Part shown: positions 11,207-23,669 of the stretch, piece by piece
Numbering within the stretch: position 1 is the first letter of the stretch
Layout of the letters: each line of letters begins with the position of its first letter
Origin: Adenophora triphylla var. japonica
Lineage: Eukaryota > Streptophyta > Magnoliopsida > Asterales > Campanulaceae
Length of the DNA stretch: 64,000 bases
NCBI GenBank assembly: GCA_022495995.1
Contig: JAFEMH010003640.1
Span: 186,001 to 250,000 of the forward strand
Direction of reading: 5' to 3'
The notes under the pieces: generated by a model
The model's database searches: none
Seen by the model: the letters and a program-made list of their open reading frames with translations, nothing else
Told to the model about the DNA's origin: nothing
Position numbers and translations under genes: made by a program

Positions 11207-12669
11207 TTAAAACCTGATGCCATTCATCTTCTTTAAAGCCTGCACCACTTCTTTCATAGACGGTCTATGTTTAGGATCAGGTTTAAGATAGTTTAGTACA
11301 AGCGTAGCTGCCTGGGTCGTACCTTTACGAGTATATATATCTTCCAGACGGCCGTCTATTTTGGAATGCACCTTTCTTTTGTTACTTAGATAAGGTTTCG
11401 TCCATTCCATCAAATTTCTCTGGGACATAGGGCGATTACCATCAAGAGCACGTTGACCAGTTAGTACTTCTAGCAACACTACTCCGAAACCATATACATC
11501 ATTCTTCACCGTCAGAGGACCTGTCCAATTGAGCAAGTTGATTAACCTAGTTGTTCAATTAACTTGGATGTCATATAGAAGATTGAAGGAGGGACATACG
11601 TTAAAAGGATTCTAGAAACGTAACTTGGGAAGGTACGAGATTGGATATCTAGCATATAGTATAAAAACATTATTTTCATCATGTATAATCGATATATTTC
11701 ATCTCAAACAGATTTCCCAATCAGTCGAGAGAAACAAACATAGAGGCTGTTAAATACGAACAGAGGGAGCAAGTGAAAAATTATATGCATTTCAGATGAC
11801 TACCATCAAACACAATTTTGTTCAAAAGGGTTCAAAATCATTTCAGACGTATAATATTACATACTAAATACGAATTTAACTAGAAGGGGGGGGGTCAAAA
11901 TTACAACTTTGAGTTATTTTTACCTCAAGAAAAGGGGATCAAAACTGAAAATTTCTTGTTACTTTAGTACTTTTTTTTTTTTACTTTTTTTTGGAGTTTC
12001 AAAGGTAGTAAAATGTTAAACTTTAAAAGACAAAGGGTGTCAATTAACCCCCTTGCCTATAATGTGGCTTCGCCACTGATTACCATATACCTTTGTCCAA
12101 AATGTTGCATTTGGACTTGACTCCCTTTCCGACATATGCCATGATAATTTTCATCAATCCAGATAACTGAATCTCCCATTTCTAGATCATTGAACTGCTT
12201 ATAGAACCTGTGACACATTTGTAAGTGCTAAAATGGTTCTTAGCTGAAAAGTTTGTGGTCTTATAAGAATACACTGGAACAGTAAGTACATACTGCATTT
12301 GATTACAATTAAGCACAGAAAATAAATGAATAGTGACTTACCAGTGAGAACATACTCGGGAGCTGCGTACCCAGAGGTTCCCATAATATGTGTTGTAACA
12401 TGTGTGTGGTCGCTATTGCTGTCTAGGCCGCATCTCCCATGCTTACGGTTTCCGCTTAGCTCCTGCAAAGCAACAAGTTCTGTCAGATGTCGATTCACTA
12501 TTAAATTCCTTTCTTAAGTAACAATCTAAAGTTCTTTGATGACTAATTACTTGAGAAAAGAATCTGGTCCAAGCTTCCATTCTTCATACTCAAGAAGATA
12601 TATTTGGTCTTCCATGCAGTAGCTCAAGAGACGAATAAGGTTAGGATGCCCTAAGAAGTTCACCTCTGC
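11207..12669 (-). pseudogene. RLCK VII kinase pseudogene (kinase C)
   Basis: Remains of a kinase closely related to kinase D. Pieces: 12669-about 12550 (EVNFLGHPNLIRLLSYCMED, then a degraded EYEEWKLGPDSF and a stop), 12462-12342, and 11520-11207 ([18 protein letters not shown] to the C-terminus). In the middle piece the first ~40 bases match the start of kinase D's HRD exon, then run straight into the activation-loop part [20 protein letters not shown]. The deletion removed the HRD loop, one intron and DFG. No N-lobe exon with a P-loop is present. Such a product could not be catalytic. Confidence 0.8.
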
Positions 12670-13039
12670 CTGCAACCATAAAACTTGCAATCTATATTAG
12701 CTAAGTCACTGGCCTCTTCTGTTTTGCCGACTTTACTGATATTTCCATATCCTATTTGCTGATTCTCAAACAAATCAATCTAATGCATGCCTCTCCCATG
12801 GTCAGAGAATAATTAGAAGTTATTTCCTTACGTTTGCAGTACAAGATTCTAAAAATGATATAGGGTCGGCTAACGTTAATCGTCATATGAACTCGTAAAA
12901 AAAAAGAGATGAGAGAACCTCACATTATCATAATACACCAAAATAAAACTTGATTACCAGCTATCATTTCACAATGGGTAACGGCAGTTATTTTACAAAT
13001 GTCATTGTACAACACCCACATAATTACAGTGATGACAGT

Positions 13040-16000
13040 TTAGAGTCCCTCAAAATTGATGGCATTGATCTTCTCCAAAGCCTGCACTACTTGTTCCATT
13101 GACGGCCTTTGTTTAGGTTCCCAGTTAAGACAGCGCTGTACAAGCAAAGCTGCCTCTGCTACACCTTTATGAGGATATTGACCTTCAAGATGTGGGTCTA
13201 TTATTCCATATACCTTTCTTTTATCACTTAGAAACGGTTTTGTCCACTCCACTAAATTTCTCTCGCCTTTAGGGCGTGATGCATCGAGCACACATCGGCC
13301 AGTTAGCACTTCCAGTAAGACCACCCCAAAACCATAAACATCACTCTTCACTGTCAGATGACCTGCCCAATTTATGTCAATATTTTCAAAAATATTGACA
13401 TAATTTTGAAAATACTTGTAGAAGTGAGAAGTTTGCCTGAATATTTTTTAATACTTTAAATATATAAGAAGAAACAATTTTGTTAATGAATTCATCCGTA
13501 GGTAGTAATACTTTGACACTAACTACATCCCATAAAGATGGTTCCCATTTGACTAGTCAAACGGATCATGCTTTAATAGCTTGTACTTTCATAAAATTGC
13601 ACTATAAAAATTACTTTTCTTAGAAATGTGACTTTTTTTTGGACAAATCAAAAAGGAACGTGAGATGGTTTTTTTCGGGATGAAGTGACTCTTATACAGC
13701 TGATGCATAGGAAGCAGATGATTGGTGACTTACCGGTGAGAACATACTCAGGAGCTGCATACCCAGAGGTTCCCATTACACGTGTTGTAACATGTGTGTG
13801 GTCGCTATCTGAATCTGGATCGGGCTTAGCCAGTCCGAAACCCGAGAGCTTTGGATTATTATCCTGGAAGATGAAATTGGGCAACATCAGAAACTCAAAA
13901 TAAATAATTCAAATTGAAAAAGAGAACGGTGATTGGAAAACTGCATAAGAACCGTCATGGGAACAGAAAGATGGGAATAATACCAACTTATGCTATGTAT
14001 TGAGCATTCAATTCCACCAAAGGGAGCTTACTATCTATTGACACTATAATGAAGCGTACCTTTTAATCGTGTTACAAATAATGCAATGGGGTTGTATGAT
14101 GTTAATCTGGTTTAACGGAATGATGACGTGGAAAATAACCTATTAAATAAACTAACATCCGTTAAGGATTTAACAGCATGCAAGGAAAAATCACTAGAAT
14201 TTCAACCCATTCAATAAAATTTCAAACCCATCAGCCCATCCCTCTCCTCAAAATCCAATTCCAAATCTCTTCCCCAAATACGCCTCCCCAGAATTTCACC
14301 TCAACTTCTTCATCTTCCTCCTAACCTCATCATCGCCTCACACACCTATGAGTCCCAAACCCAACCTTGCTTCACCTTCTCATCCCAATATACCTGAAAC
14401 CCTAGCCTTCATACCAAATATCCCTTCTTTGTTTACAAGAAAGTCGGGAACTCATCAATGGCAGACTAGCTCTACAGCACGATGTGGACAATATAGCAGA
14501 GAAAAGGAATGGGCACCACAGCACAAAACCCTAGCCGTCATCCACGATCCCATGAAACCCAACTACCACCAAATCAAATTTCAGAATGATCCCTATAGCA
14601 GAATCTCCTAATCGGAAAACCTAGCTTGAATCTCCTCGCCAATGGACAGATTGTTGTTTTCTTTAGGTCTGGCTCATTTTTGAATTTTGATTATGTGAAG
14701 GATTCTTGGATTTGTAGTTTGCTCGTTTGTATTTTCCTCTAATTTTGGTTGATTTAAATTTTTGTGTGTGTTGTATGGTATTCTCTAGAATAATTTGAAG
14801 AAATTGAAGTGGGTTCGTGGAGACTTCAGGAGGGGGTGAGTCTAATAGAGGAATGGGTAATTCGATGGGGATTGTGGTCGGAGTTGTATGGTGGTGGTCG
14901 GAAGGAATGTTTGGTGGTGGGTTAAAGGCACAATTTGGAAGATGATGAGGAAGGTTGAAATGGGAGTGTTTATAACGGGTGTAAGTGTTATTCTTAACAG
15001 ATGTTGGTGTAAACGGTAATAGCATTCTTATTATGAGGCCTGCTGACTAGGATGCCACGTTGGCATTTCCGTTAACTTATTTTTAACGTCGTTGGGGTGG
15101 ACAACAGTACATAGCATTATGTGTAACAAAAAGATACAATACATATGATTAAACTGGCGCTAAGTAATTCATTGCATGTATTGTAACAAACGTGATAGTA
15201 CGACGCATACCGAAAAGATGGAGATGGCAATTTAACGTAGTTATGTACCTCATCCAGCAATATACTAGAACTCTTAAAGTTGCGGTGTATGACTTTCTTA
15301 TCCATTGAGTGCAAGAAGGCAAGGCCTCGGGCAGCTCCAATCAATATTTTAAGCCGCATAGTCCATGGTATAGGTTTCGGATTACGTTCTGCAATAGCAA
15401 TGAGTTCTGTTAGATGTAGACTTTACTGTTTAAATCACTTCTTAAATATCAATATAGAGTTTTTGATGCATACTTACTTGATAGAAGGGTCTGATATAAG
15501 CTTCCATTCTTCATGAATTCATATACAAGAAGATATTCTTGGTCTTCCATGCAGTAGCCCAATAGATGGATAAGATTAGGATGACCAAACTGCCCTAAGA
15601 AGTCCACCTCCACCTGCAGTCATAAAATTAGCAACATGATGTCACTGCCCTTACTCTTCTTTCAGATCAACTACTTTTACTGAAATTATTTCCTTTTTTG
15701 ATGATTCTCAAAATAAATCAAACAAAAGTTGATTAGTTTACCTGCCACTCTGCATTTCCTAAGCTGCTGTCTGCCCGTCGTTTCTTAATGGCAACAGGCA
15801 TTCCAAAACCAACCTCTGACGGTGCACAAGTGTCCTTGTCAACCCAACCTTTGAAAACCACTCCGGAACTTCCTTCCCCAAGTAACATGTCACGTCTGAA
15901 GTTTCTGGTCATTTTCTTCAGTTCAGGAAGGGTGAACACTTTCAAGTTTAGAGCAACAGACTGCTTACTCTGCTGTACGTTATTGGGTACATCTACCTCG

Positions 16001-16120
16001 TTCATTGTAAGATCTTTGCTTGAAACTGTATTGTAACTGGCGCCCTCCTTTTTTTTACCATTCTTTCTTGTGGTACTTGCATCACCATGGACTGCATAGC
16101 AGCAAGTATTCCAGTTACTA
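13040..16120 (-). CDS. RLCK VII / PIX13-like pseudokinase with intact frame (kinase D)
   Basis: Exons from frame and GT-AG sites: about 16120-15742, 15613-15478, 15388-15249, 13863-13734, 13362-13040 (stop). The N-terminal part is Lys-rich ([10 protein letters not shown]), followed by [15 protein letters not shown]-loop [16 protein letters not shown] (the ATP-binding Lys is kept), HLLGYCMED, and [12 protein letters not shown]. The catalytic loop reads [14 protein letters not shown]: the HRD Asp is Asn and the metal-binding Asn is Ser. The DFG motif reads SGFGLAK, with Asp to Gly. Each change is a single A/G transition. The activation loop [14 protein letters not shown] and C-lobe are otherwise normal, with no stop or frameshift. 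I infer a non-catalytic pseudokinase. Exon 1 is probably incomplete at its 5' end. Confidence 0.75.
14093..15105. mobile_element. Non-autonomous TIR-type element in the kinase D intron
   Basis: The left end (about 14090-14135) and right end (about 15057-15105) are imperfect inverted repeats sharing GATGTTAA/GACGTTAA, TTAACGGAA and ACGTGG. The ~1 kb between them has no transposase-like frame. It inflates the intron 13864-15248. Family unknown; no clear target-site duplication. Confidence 0.5.
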
Positions 16121-16129
16121 CTAATTTTT

Positions 16130-17198
16130 AGCTTGTACAGAATACATGCTCCATTTGAGTCATTTTACATTTGAACTAACATAATTTCTGCAAACTATAA
16201 GTATCACTTGAACAACCAATAGCAATAGACTTAACTAAGAAAAATTAGTAACAAAATCTGAAAAAAAAAAACAAGAAAAAATAGCAATAGCGTATACTAA
16301 TAAAATTTAGCAACATATTCTGAAAATAAGGAAAAATGAAGGAGGGGAAGGAGCAACATATTCTGAAAAAGGAAAACTGGAGGAGGAAGAGGAGAAAAAG
16401 AATGAAGAAGAGGGCCTAGTCGTTTGAAACATAAGATCCTTAGCTTTGGGGGCCTTGATGTAACTTCTAGGTTGACAAACATATAAATATGTACCTGAGG
16501 CTAACAGGTTTAGGATATGGATTCTCAATCTTCTTTGCTTCCCCTTCCTTATCCCTTCTCAAACAAAGAGCTACCAGAGCGGGATTTTCACTAATTCTCT
16601 ATGCTGCTGAACCTTTATAAATATATCATTTCATTTGTGCATCATGAGTTTTCCATTAATACTCGTGTCCCAAAATATTCTCATGGACATGGGTGTGGAA
16701 AGTGATAGATCCTCAAGGAGCAGCCAGGGCACTCCACCTCATGTTTGTCCAACAAGCCAGTTTTAAAAGTCAAGTTATTTTTCTTCTCTAAGGGACATAA
16801 TGCATTTTTGCCACCTATCTATGCTATCTGTTATCTTAATCAAAATCGCTTCCATTGATAAGGGCATCTCTAGCATGTTTTCTTCTCTAAGGGTCATAAT
16901 GAATTTTTGCCACCAATATTAGGCCATAAAACACCAAGGACCAAAAAAAAAAAAATGTAACAGAATAAGAAAAAACAAAGTTTATTTTTCTTTTTAAAAA
17001 ACATATTTGGGAAGAAAAAGAAAAAAAGACATCTTTTCTAAGAAAACGTAGAAATCAGGAAATTAGAAGATTTGGATACACACTTTTTTTATTTTCATTT
17101 TAAATAAGAATAGAGAAAGAAGGAAAGGAACAAAGGGAAAGAAAGAAAAGGCCGATAACAGTAAGGAGCATGGACAACAAAGATGTTGATCCAGACTT
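16130..17198. other. Noncoding, purine-rich stretches
   Basis: Contains GA-rich runs near 16330-16410 and 16920-17160. No gene or element ends recognised. Confidence 0.5.
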
Positions 17199-17757
17199 CG
17201 CTCTAATACCACTTTTTGGCAAACATATGATGTAAGTGTATACAATAGATAAGAATTAAGAAATAGAAGAATATTTTGAGTTAAGAAGTTAAGAAGAAAG
17301 AAACAAGAAGTGGAATTGGAGGTAGGAGGGAGAGAAGAACGAGAACACGCAATTAACTTAAAGCTAAACTCAATCACTAATTTATCCATGTCTGAAAAGC
17401 TTTGAAGCTTACAATTATTTATAGGCTAAACAAAATTCTAACAATACTCGGAAAAGAAAATATTAATCTAAAAGGAACCACAAAAAATAAATACTAATAC
17501 TATAAGAACTAATAAATCTATATGCTATTGCTATAGAAACTAGGAAACTAATTAGTAAATATTAAAAGTTAAAACTAAGCAATAAATACTAATCCCAATC
17601 TACCAAGGACAATAAATACTAATCACAACGTACCATGGACACTTGACGAAAAGACTTTGGTATTTGAGTTTGACTTGGAATATATATTATTCCTAGCTTG
17701 TTCCACATAAAAAAAGTTCCTAAGAATCAAGTTCACAAGCCCAAAAACCCTCCAACA
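17199..17757 (-). repeat. Copia-type LTR with adjoining PBS (solo or truncated element)
   Basis: On the minus strand the LTR begins TGTTGGAGGG at 17757 and ends near 17217. It is followed by TGGTATTAGAGC (17199-17211), one base off the initiator-Met tRNA primer site. A TATA-like CCTATAAATAATT lies near 17409-17425, in the expected place for an LTR promoter. No gag or pol follows to the left, so the element is truncated. The Copia assignment rests on the LTR start and PBS only. Confidence 0.6.
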
Positions 17758-17759
17758 TA

Positions 17760-18380
17760 GGACGGCAAACCCTCTCTGGCGCCACTAAATAATCCTTGGC
17801 CACACTTCACTCCTTGGACCATAGAAAATGGTGTAATACCCTCAAGCATGTTTGCTAAGCTCAGTTACTTGAAAAGAAAAGATAGATGATCGGGATGCTA
17901 CACAAACATGTTACAGTAAGGGTTATTCCAGCAAATGAGAGATATAAACCGTCTTCCAAACATCCAATAGGTTAGACACTTTCTCAATCACCGGGTCCCA
18001 ATAATTATCAGCCCATCACCTTCCAACAGAAAGCTTAAGCAAATAAAGGCCACTGCTTAATAGAGCAACCAACCAGGGAGGCATAGTCTCTTAAAACCTG
18101 ATCCTAAATGTTAATCCCAGAAATCTACATTTGGAATAAAGAACCTTCGAAACCAAGAACTCAGAAATCTACAGAATTGTACGTACAGTAGAAAAGAAAA
18201 GAATGATATTACCAACATATTGTATGAGAAACTCGAACATCCTCTCTACCCAGCAAGCACCCGTCCCTTAACCCCCTATCCTCTCGTCTAATATCCATAT
18301 TTGTTCATACATAGCATAATTTATGCACTGGTATAGAAGTTCAGCGCTTCTGCTAAAGTATATGTCTAATACACATACGC
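17760..18380. other. Intergenic DNA
   Basis: No coding or repeat feature recognised. Probably 3' flank of the kinase at 18,383. Confidence 0.5.
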
Positions 18381-18382
18381 AA

Positions 18383-19498
18383 TCACACACAAAGATCACA
18401 TGCGCGATGAGATTTGGATTTGATAGAGTTCATACCTAAACAGGAAAAGAAATAGTTTAGAATCTTTCTGATGAATGTGATTTTTCTTGTTGGCGGGGCA
18501 GGATAATCGGGTCCAGGAGAATCAGGTCTCTCTTGTAATGCCAATGCAGACTCAAGCCTTACTACAACCTCAGCCATTGTAGGGCGTTCCTCCGGACGAT
18601 TACGCAAGCATGATTCTGCGATTTGTGCAAAGTCATTCAAGCAATTCAGCAAAATTTGCCCCCTCAAACTAGAATCAACTATCTGTTCTAGTCTTCCTTC
18701 TTTGATACAATATTGAGCCCATCCTGCTAAACCCCATTGGTCTTCATCAAGACTTCTATCTACTGCACGTCTCCCACACAACACCTCAAGTAATACCACT
18801 CCAAATGCGTAGACATCAGATTTCCTCGTTAATCTTCCAGTTGAGAAATATTCTGGATCCACATACCCGAAAGTGCCTTTAACAGCAGTGCTAACAAACG
18901 TGGATGGCTGATTTTTGGGGCCTACTTTTGATAACCCAAAATCAGAAATTTTAGCGTCCCAGTTATCATCCAATAAAATATTTGATGTTTTTACATCACG
19001 GTGGATGACTCCATGAAGCTTACCACTGCCAGTATGCAAGTAGTCCAATCCACGAGCAGCCCCAATGCATATCCTGAGTCGCTGCAACCAAGATAGTCGA
19101 GTTCCAAGTTTATGCAGATGATCAGAAAGGGTGCCATGTGGCATTAACTCGTAGACAAGTATCATCTCATACTCATCATTGCAGTAACCAATAAGAGACA
19201 CTAGGTGACAATGCCTTAACCTAGAAAGCATCTCAATTTCAGCCCAGAACTCAGGCGCTCCTTGCTTGGACTTGGAATCCAACCGCTTGATGGCAGCAAC
19301 AATACTTGACTCACCTGACCAATCCTTGAGGGTACCTCTGTAAACCTTTCCAAACCCACCTTGTCCAATTACCAAATCATCATCAAAGTTAAGGGTGCCT
19401 AATCGAATCTCAGCAAGAGAGAAACGGCGACACAGTTGCTCACTTAGTAAAGGTGACGATTGGGGTTCGGCATCACTTGCCCGTAGCACCCGTAGCAT
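18383..19498 (-). CDS. CrRLK1L-type kinase, complete kinase domain (kinase E)
   Basis: About 371 residues from the ATG at 19498 (MLRVLRASDAEPQSSP). Kinase domain about 45-320: P-loop [73 protein letters not shown] and RPTMAEVV. All catalytic residues are present, and the set is typical of the FERONIA/THESEUS kinase group. No ectodomain or clear membrane segment is encoded, so it is either a cytoplasmic derivative or missing an upstream exon. A possible donor (TAG/GTATGAAC near 18437) could change the last ~16 residues. It is the best preserved kinase of the cluster. Confidence 0.85.
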   Translation of the reverse strand: MLRVLRASDAEPQSSPLLSEQLCRRFSLAEIRLGTLNFDDDLVIGQGGFGKVYRGTLKDWSGESSIVAAIKRLDSKSKQGAPEFWAEIEMLSRLRHCHLVSLIGYCNDEYEMILVYELMPHGTLSDHLHKLGTRLSWLQRLRICIGAARGLDYLHTGSGKLHGVIHRDVKTSNILLDDNWDAKISDFGLSKVGPKNQPSTFVSTAVKGTFGYVDPEYFSTGRLTRKSDVYAFGVVLLEVLCGRRAVDRSLDEDQWGLAGWAQYCIKEGRLEQIVDSSLRGQILLNCLNDFAQIAESCLRNRPEERPTMAEVVVRLESALALQERPDSPGPDYPAPPTRKITFIRKILNYFFSCLGMNSIKSKSHRACDLCV

Positions 19499-19519
19499 AA
19501 TTTGTAGCCACAATTGAGG

Positions 19520-21278
19520 TTAGAGTTGATTTGTGGCTGAGTTTCAAGAATATCACCAGTCAACTAAGATGCAAACCTAAAAAAAGACTTAATTATTGGT
19601 TGAAGGCAGCCTGCCTGACCTACTTTTTCTAATTTTTTTTTTTTTTTGGTGCCGACAAGTCTGACTGTAACTAGTCAATTACCAGGCAGATAACAATCAT
19701 TTGGTTGGTCGGACGTAATAAGTTAAAATTGTAAAAAAAAAAAAAAAAAAAAATGAAGTTACCGGGAAATAGCATAAATGCACAAAACGAAGGCATGTTT
19801 GGCTGCTCAATTCGAAGCCATTGAATTGGAAGAGTAAATTTATTCCCACAGAATTCATCCTGTTCTTCAAATTCCGAGTCCAAGTCTTGTAATTCAATTT
19901 AAATTGTGAGCCCTAAAATATCAAATACGGACAAAATCAAACAAACCTCAAGGTTGTTTGTTTCAACCATATCGGAGAAATGAGTCGACCATCCACCATA
20001 ACTCCGTGCAGCCGAAGTCTTCAATCACTGTATCAGACTTGTTGCAGGTAGACATTATCACCGTTCGTTCAGTAGCGCCGGCGAGATTGACCAGAGTACC
20101 CTTTAAGTTTGAGTGCTGATATTGCCACCCTTTCTTTTGAGTTCACTTCTTTACACCCCTCAATTTCATTTACTTACCTCACCATCCCACTTTTCCATGT
20201 TTACCCTTGGTTAGTTAACTCACTCATCCATCTCTCACAAACACCCACCATCTTCCTCCATCTCTTTTCCCTATCTAATTTTTTTATGATTGATTTTCAT
20301 AAATTTCCTCAAAATCAGAAAAAATATTTGGATTATAATGAAAAAAAGGAATAGATATTGATGATGTAGGAATCATCTGATCAGCCTTATTCCAGCAATA
20401 GATTGTACTCCGACGCCTTTGATTTAAAACCACGAACAAACGACTAGCCGTAATGATATCCGGTAAATACGCTATGGCGTGAGGATTAATTGGTGTTTTA
20501 AAATATTGAACTGTATGGAAACAGAGTAGACTTGAACTGTAAAAATGATGTTACCCGTTTAGGTGAAATATGGGTTGATATTTATATTGCAATCATTTGA
20601 CAGATGTCACGAATCCTGTAAAACACGGCGTAAATGTAGGGAATAACCGTCTTTGCAAATATAGGAGTTTGTTATTTTGGCGGCGTAGAGCATGCCTGCT
20701 TAGCTTGGTCGAGGTCGCTCGGCTTTCGATGTCGACCTGAATTTGTGCCTTGTTTAGGCAGAGATTGTACACAACAGATGGATCGTATGTCTTACCAAGA
20801 TAGATCGCGACCTAGGGAAGGTCGGATCATAGGCTTGGTCGACTGATCCAGCCCGATGAATACCCGGCATTATAGGCGCTGTGATGGGTCTCTTAGGTAT
20901 ATTGGGCCTTTGTACCTTCTTGGACGTTGGGTCAGCCTTATTGGGTATGATACATCACTTTTATTCCGTTCAGATATTTTTGGATGAAATGGAATGGGTA
21001 TTAATTATTTCTTAAAAATAAAAATCAAGTTAAAAGGAAAATAGACAATCAATTAGTTTTTCTTAATCTTTAGTTAAAGTTGGCTAATCGACATTTTAAA
21101 CTCTTTTACTTTGCTCTATCTCTGATTTTAACCTACGTTTTTTTTTTACAAGTTTTAACCTATGTACTCCAAATAGGCATATATTTTTGCCCGACACACT
21201 GAATCCGTCCAAAAATGTTAAAAAACTTAACGAAACCATGCTTTTTCTTACAAAAATGCTTTCCCTTATTCTCCAATC
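19520..21278. other. Intergenic DNA upstream of kinase E
   Basis: T/A homopolymers near 19,630 and 19,735, and a GC-richer patch at 20,690-20,960 with GGTCGA-type words that recalls 7,560-7,650. No gene supported. Confidence 0.45.
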
Positions 21279-21654
21279 CACTACTAGAAACAGGGACATT
21301 ATCGACGGACATTTACCGACGGACTAAGTCCGTCGGTAATACCGACGGAAAATTCTCATTTACCGACGAAAATTTATTTTAATTTACCGGAAATTTATTT
21401 TTTTTAAATTTCGTTTTGTCCGTCGGTAATTGGTGTAATCCGTCGGTATTTCCGTCGGTATTTCCGGCGGACATGGTCCGTCGGTATTACCGTCGGACTC
21501 CGTCCCAGGTCGGATATAAGCCCATATATATACGCACGAATACTCCCCATTTTTAATTACGCTTCATTTTTATTACTTCGTTCCTTCCTCGGTGTGTTCG
21601 CGAACCACTAACATGGCCTTGGCCGTCGCCGCCCAGGACCTCGCCGTCGCCGGT

Positions 21655-21885
21655 AAGTCCTCTTTCTCTCTCTCGATCGCTTTCTCTCTCTCACTCTATT
21701 TCTCTCTCTCACTTTCTCTCTCTCTCATCATTAATTCGCAAGAACACGCTGCGTGCCGCCAGTATCTTTCCATCGCCGTTTGCCGTCGCCGGTACGTTCT
21801 CTCTCTCTCTCTCGCTTTCTCTCTCTCAATCGTTCTCTCTCTCACTCGATTTCTCTCTCTCACTCACTTTCTCTCTCACTCATCA
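21655..21885. repeat. CT-rich microsatellite
   Basis: Repeated TCTCTCTC and CACTC runs in two blocks around a short GC-rich segment with GCCGTCGCCGG, itself present twice. It lies in the CACTA leader. Confidence 0.8.
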
Positions 21886-22479
21886 GTCATCAGAAGTCGC
21901 CGTTCCTCCTCGCCCTCGCTCGCCGTTCATCGCCGTCACTCTCAGGTTTTGATTTGGTTTTGAATTGTTACTTGTTAATTTTTCGATAAATATAAAATAT
22001 TTATCGTTAGTTAGCGAATATATTCATTATCCTAAAACAAATACGATATTGTTTATTGTGTGTTTGTGTATGTGCAATTAGAAATGTAGGGTTTGAGGTA
22101 TTAAAAATGTATGTTTGTGTTATCAATGTGTCTTATGTGCGAGGGGCCTACGGATTAAACAAATGTTGAAATTGCACAAGGAGTTGGTTTTTATATGAAC
22201 TTGTTGTTTGTTTATAGATATTAGGGATAATGGGATGGGAAATTATTTGAATAAGAGGCTCAGGAGCTTTGGTTATCCCTTATTTGAACTAATCTTATCA
22301 CTCTGATTATTGATTGGTATTTGTGTGAATTTTCAAATATTTGAATGTTTGATGCTTGATTGGTCCTCCGATTTAGGTTGTTTGCATTTTCTAACTAGTT
22401 TATCAAGCTGGGTTTTGGAAGTGACTCTTCATTATACCTAATTGGTAGTTAATTAGGCTTTAAATAGATTGAGGTACAA

Positions 22480-22825
22480 CTCTATTTAAAATATAAATAA
22501 GATGAGAGTCTTTTTCACCCACAGCTATCAAAATTCGTCTTCTTTGATCAAGGAAGACGGAGTAAACAAGTTCATTACCGTTTGAGCAAAGGATTTTCTG
22601 TTTAATAAGAGTTTTCGGTTTATTTGTCCTCTTTCTCTCTAAGGATCTCAAACATCACTTGAGATCCTTAGAGAGGAGGACAATGGAAATCCGAAAAAAT
22701 TCTTATTAAACAGAAAATCCTTTGCTCAAACGGCAATGAACTTGTTTGCTCTGTCTTTCTTGGTCTAAGATGAGATTGGGTTTTGATAGTTGTGGATGAG
22801 AACGACTCTTACCTTGTTTATAAAT
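22480..22825. repeat. Long foldback with arms of about 150 bp
   Basis: The left arm (about 22,480-22,650) and right arm (about 22,655-22,825) are inverted copies with a loop of only a few bases. Shared words include GTTTGAGCAAAGGATTTTCT, AACAAGTTCATT and CTCTCTAAGGATCTCAA. A transcript would form one long imperfect hairpin, as in inverted-repeat siRNA loci and young plant miRNA precursors. It lies inside the CACTA element, upstream of the transposase. Confidence 0.8.
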
Positions 22826-23669
22826 GTTAATTTAATTCATCATTGTAAAATTTCAAATTTTACAATAAAGAATTAATATTTCAAATTATTCACAATATTA
22901 ATAATTTAAAAATATGATAGATGTGTGTGTTAATTCATTATTGTAAAATTATGCATTTTACGGTAATGAATAAAAATTAATGTTACGACGTGACGTTGTG
23001 ACGGTTGAAACACAAAAGCTTAGAAACCCGTTTAAGAATCTTTAACTTATCATGTTGAGGTCAATATGTAGTCATCGATTCTTAAATTGTCCGTGTGGGA
23101 CAGTCTTGAAATGCACGATTATATGATTTGTAAATATCATCATTGTCTATTAAAATTGCTTGAATAGTCGATAGTTGAGATATTTCGGTTGCATTAATCC
23201 TATTGTTCTCTCGAGTGTATACTAGACATATATGGTTGATTACACACTTGTCGATTCTAATCGATAGTGTTTGATTGGCATTAGTTCACGTCGTGCGCTT
23301 GGAGACCGTGGGGTTATCTTTGCCAAATTTCTTGATTTTCGATTATAAAGCAAGTAGACAAGGTGATATTTGCAATTCATACGTGTATTTCGGGATGGGA
23401 TAGAAGCCAAACCAATTCTAAACCTAATGGACATGAATTGTCCTTTCATCATAGGGAATGATATACTTTACAACAAAGAATTAAATATTAATATTCAAAA
23501 TATTAATAATTAAAAAAATGTGATAGATGTGTGCGATAGAAGCCAACCCCAATTCTAAACCTAAAGAAACATGTCTTGTTGCTTTTAAGACTGTAATCCA
23601 AATTTAGGGAATTGTAAAGCGTTAATTACATCTAAACTGTTAATACATTATGAAATGCAGGAGTTAATT

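Noticed and set aside
14348..15025. Open frames in the kinase D intron
   Set aside because: Inside the TIR element, of biased composition, no homology recognised and no start context.
21592..21963. Ser/Leu-rich frame in the CACTA leader
   Set aside because: Driven by the CT microsatellite; low complexity.
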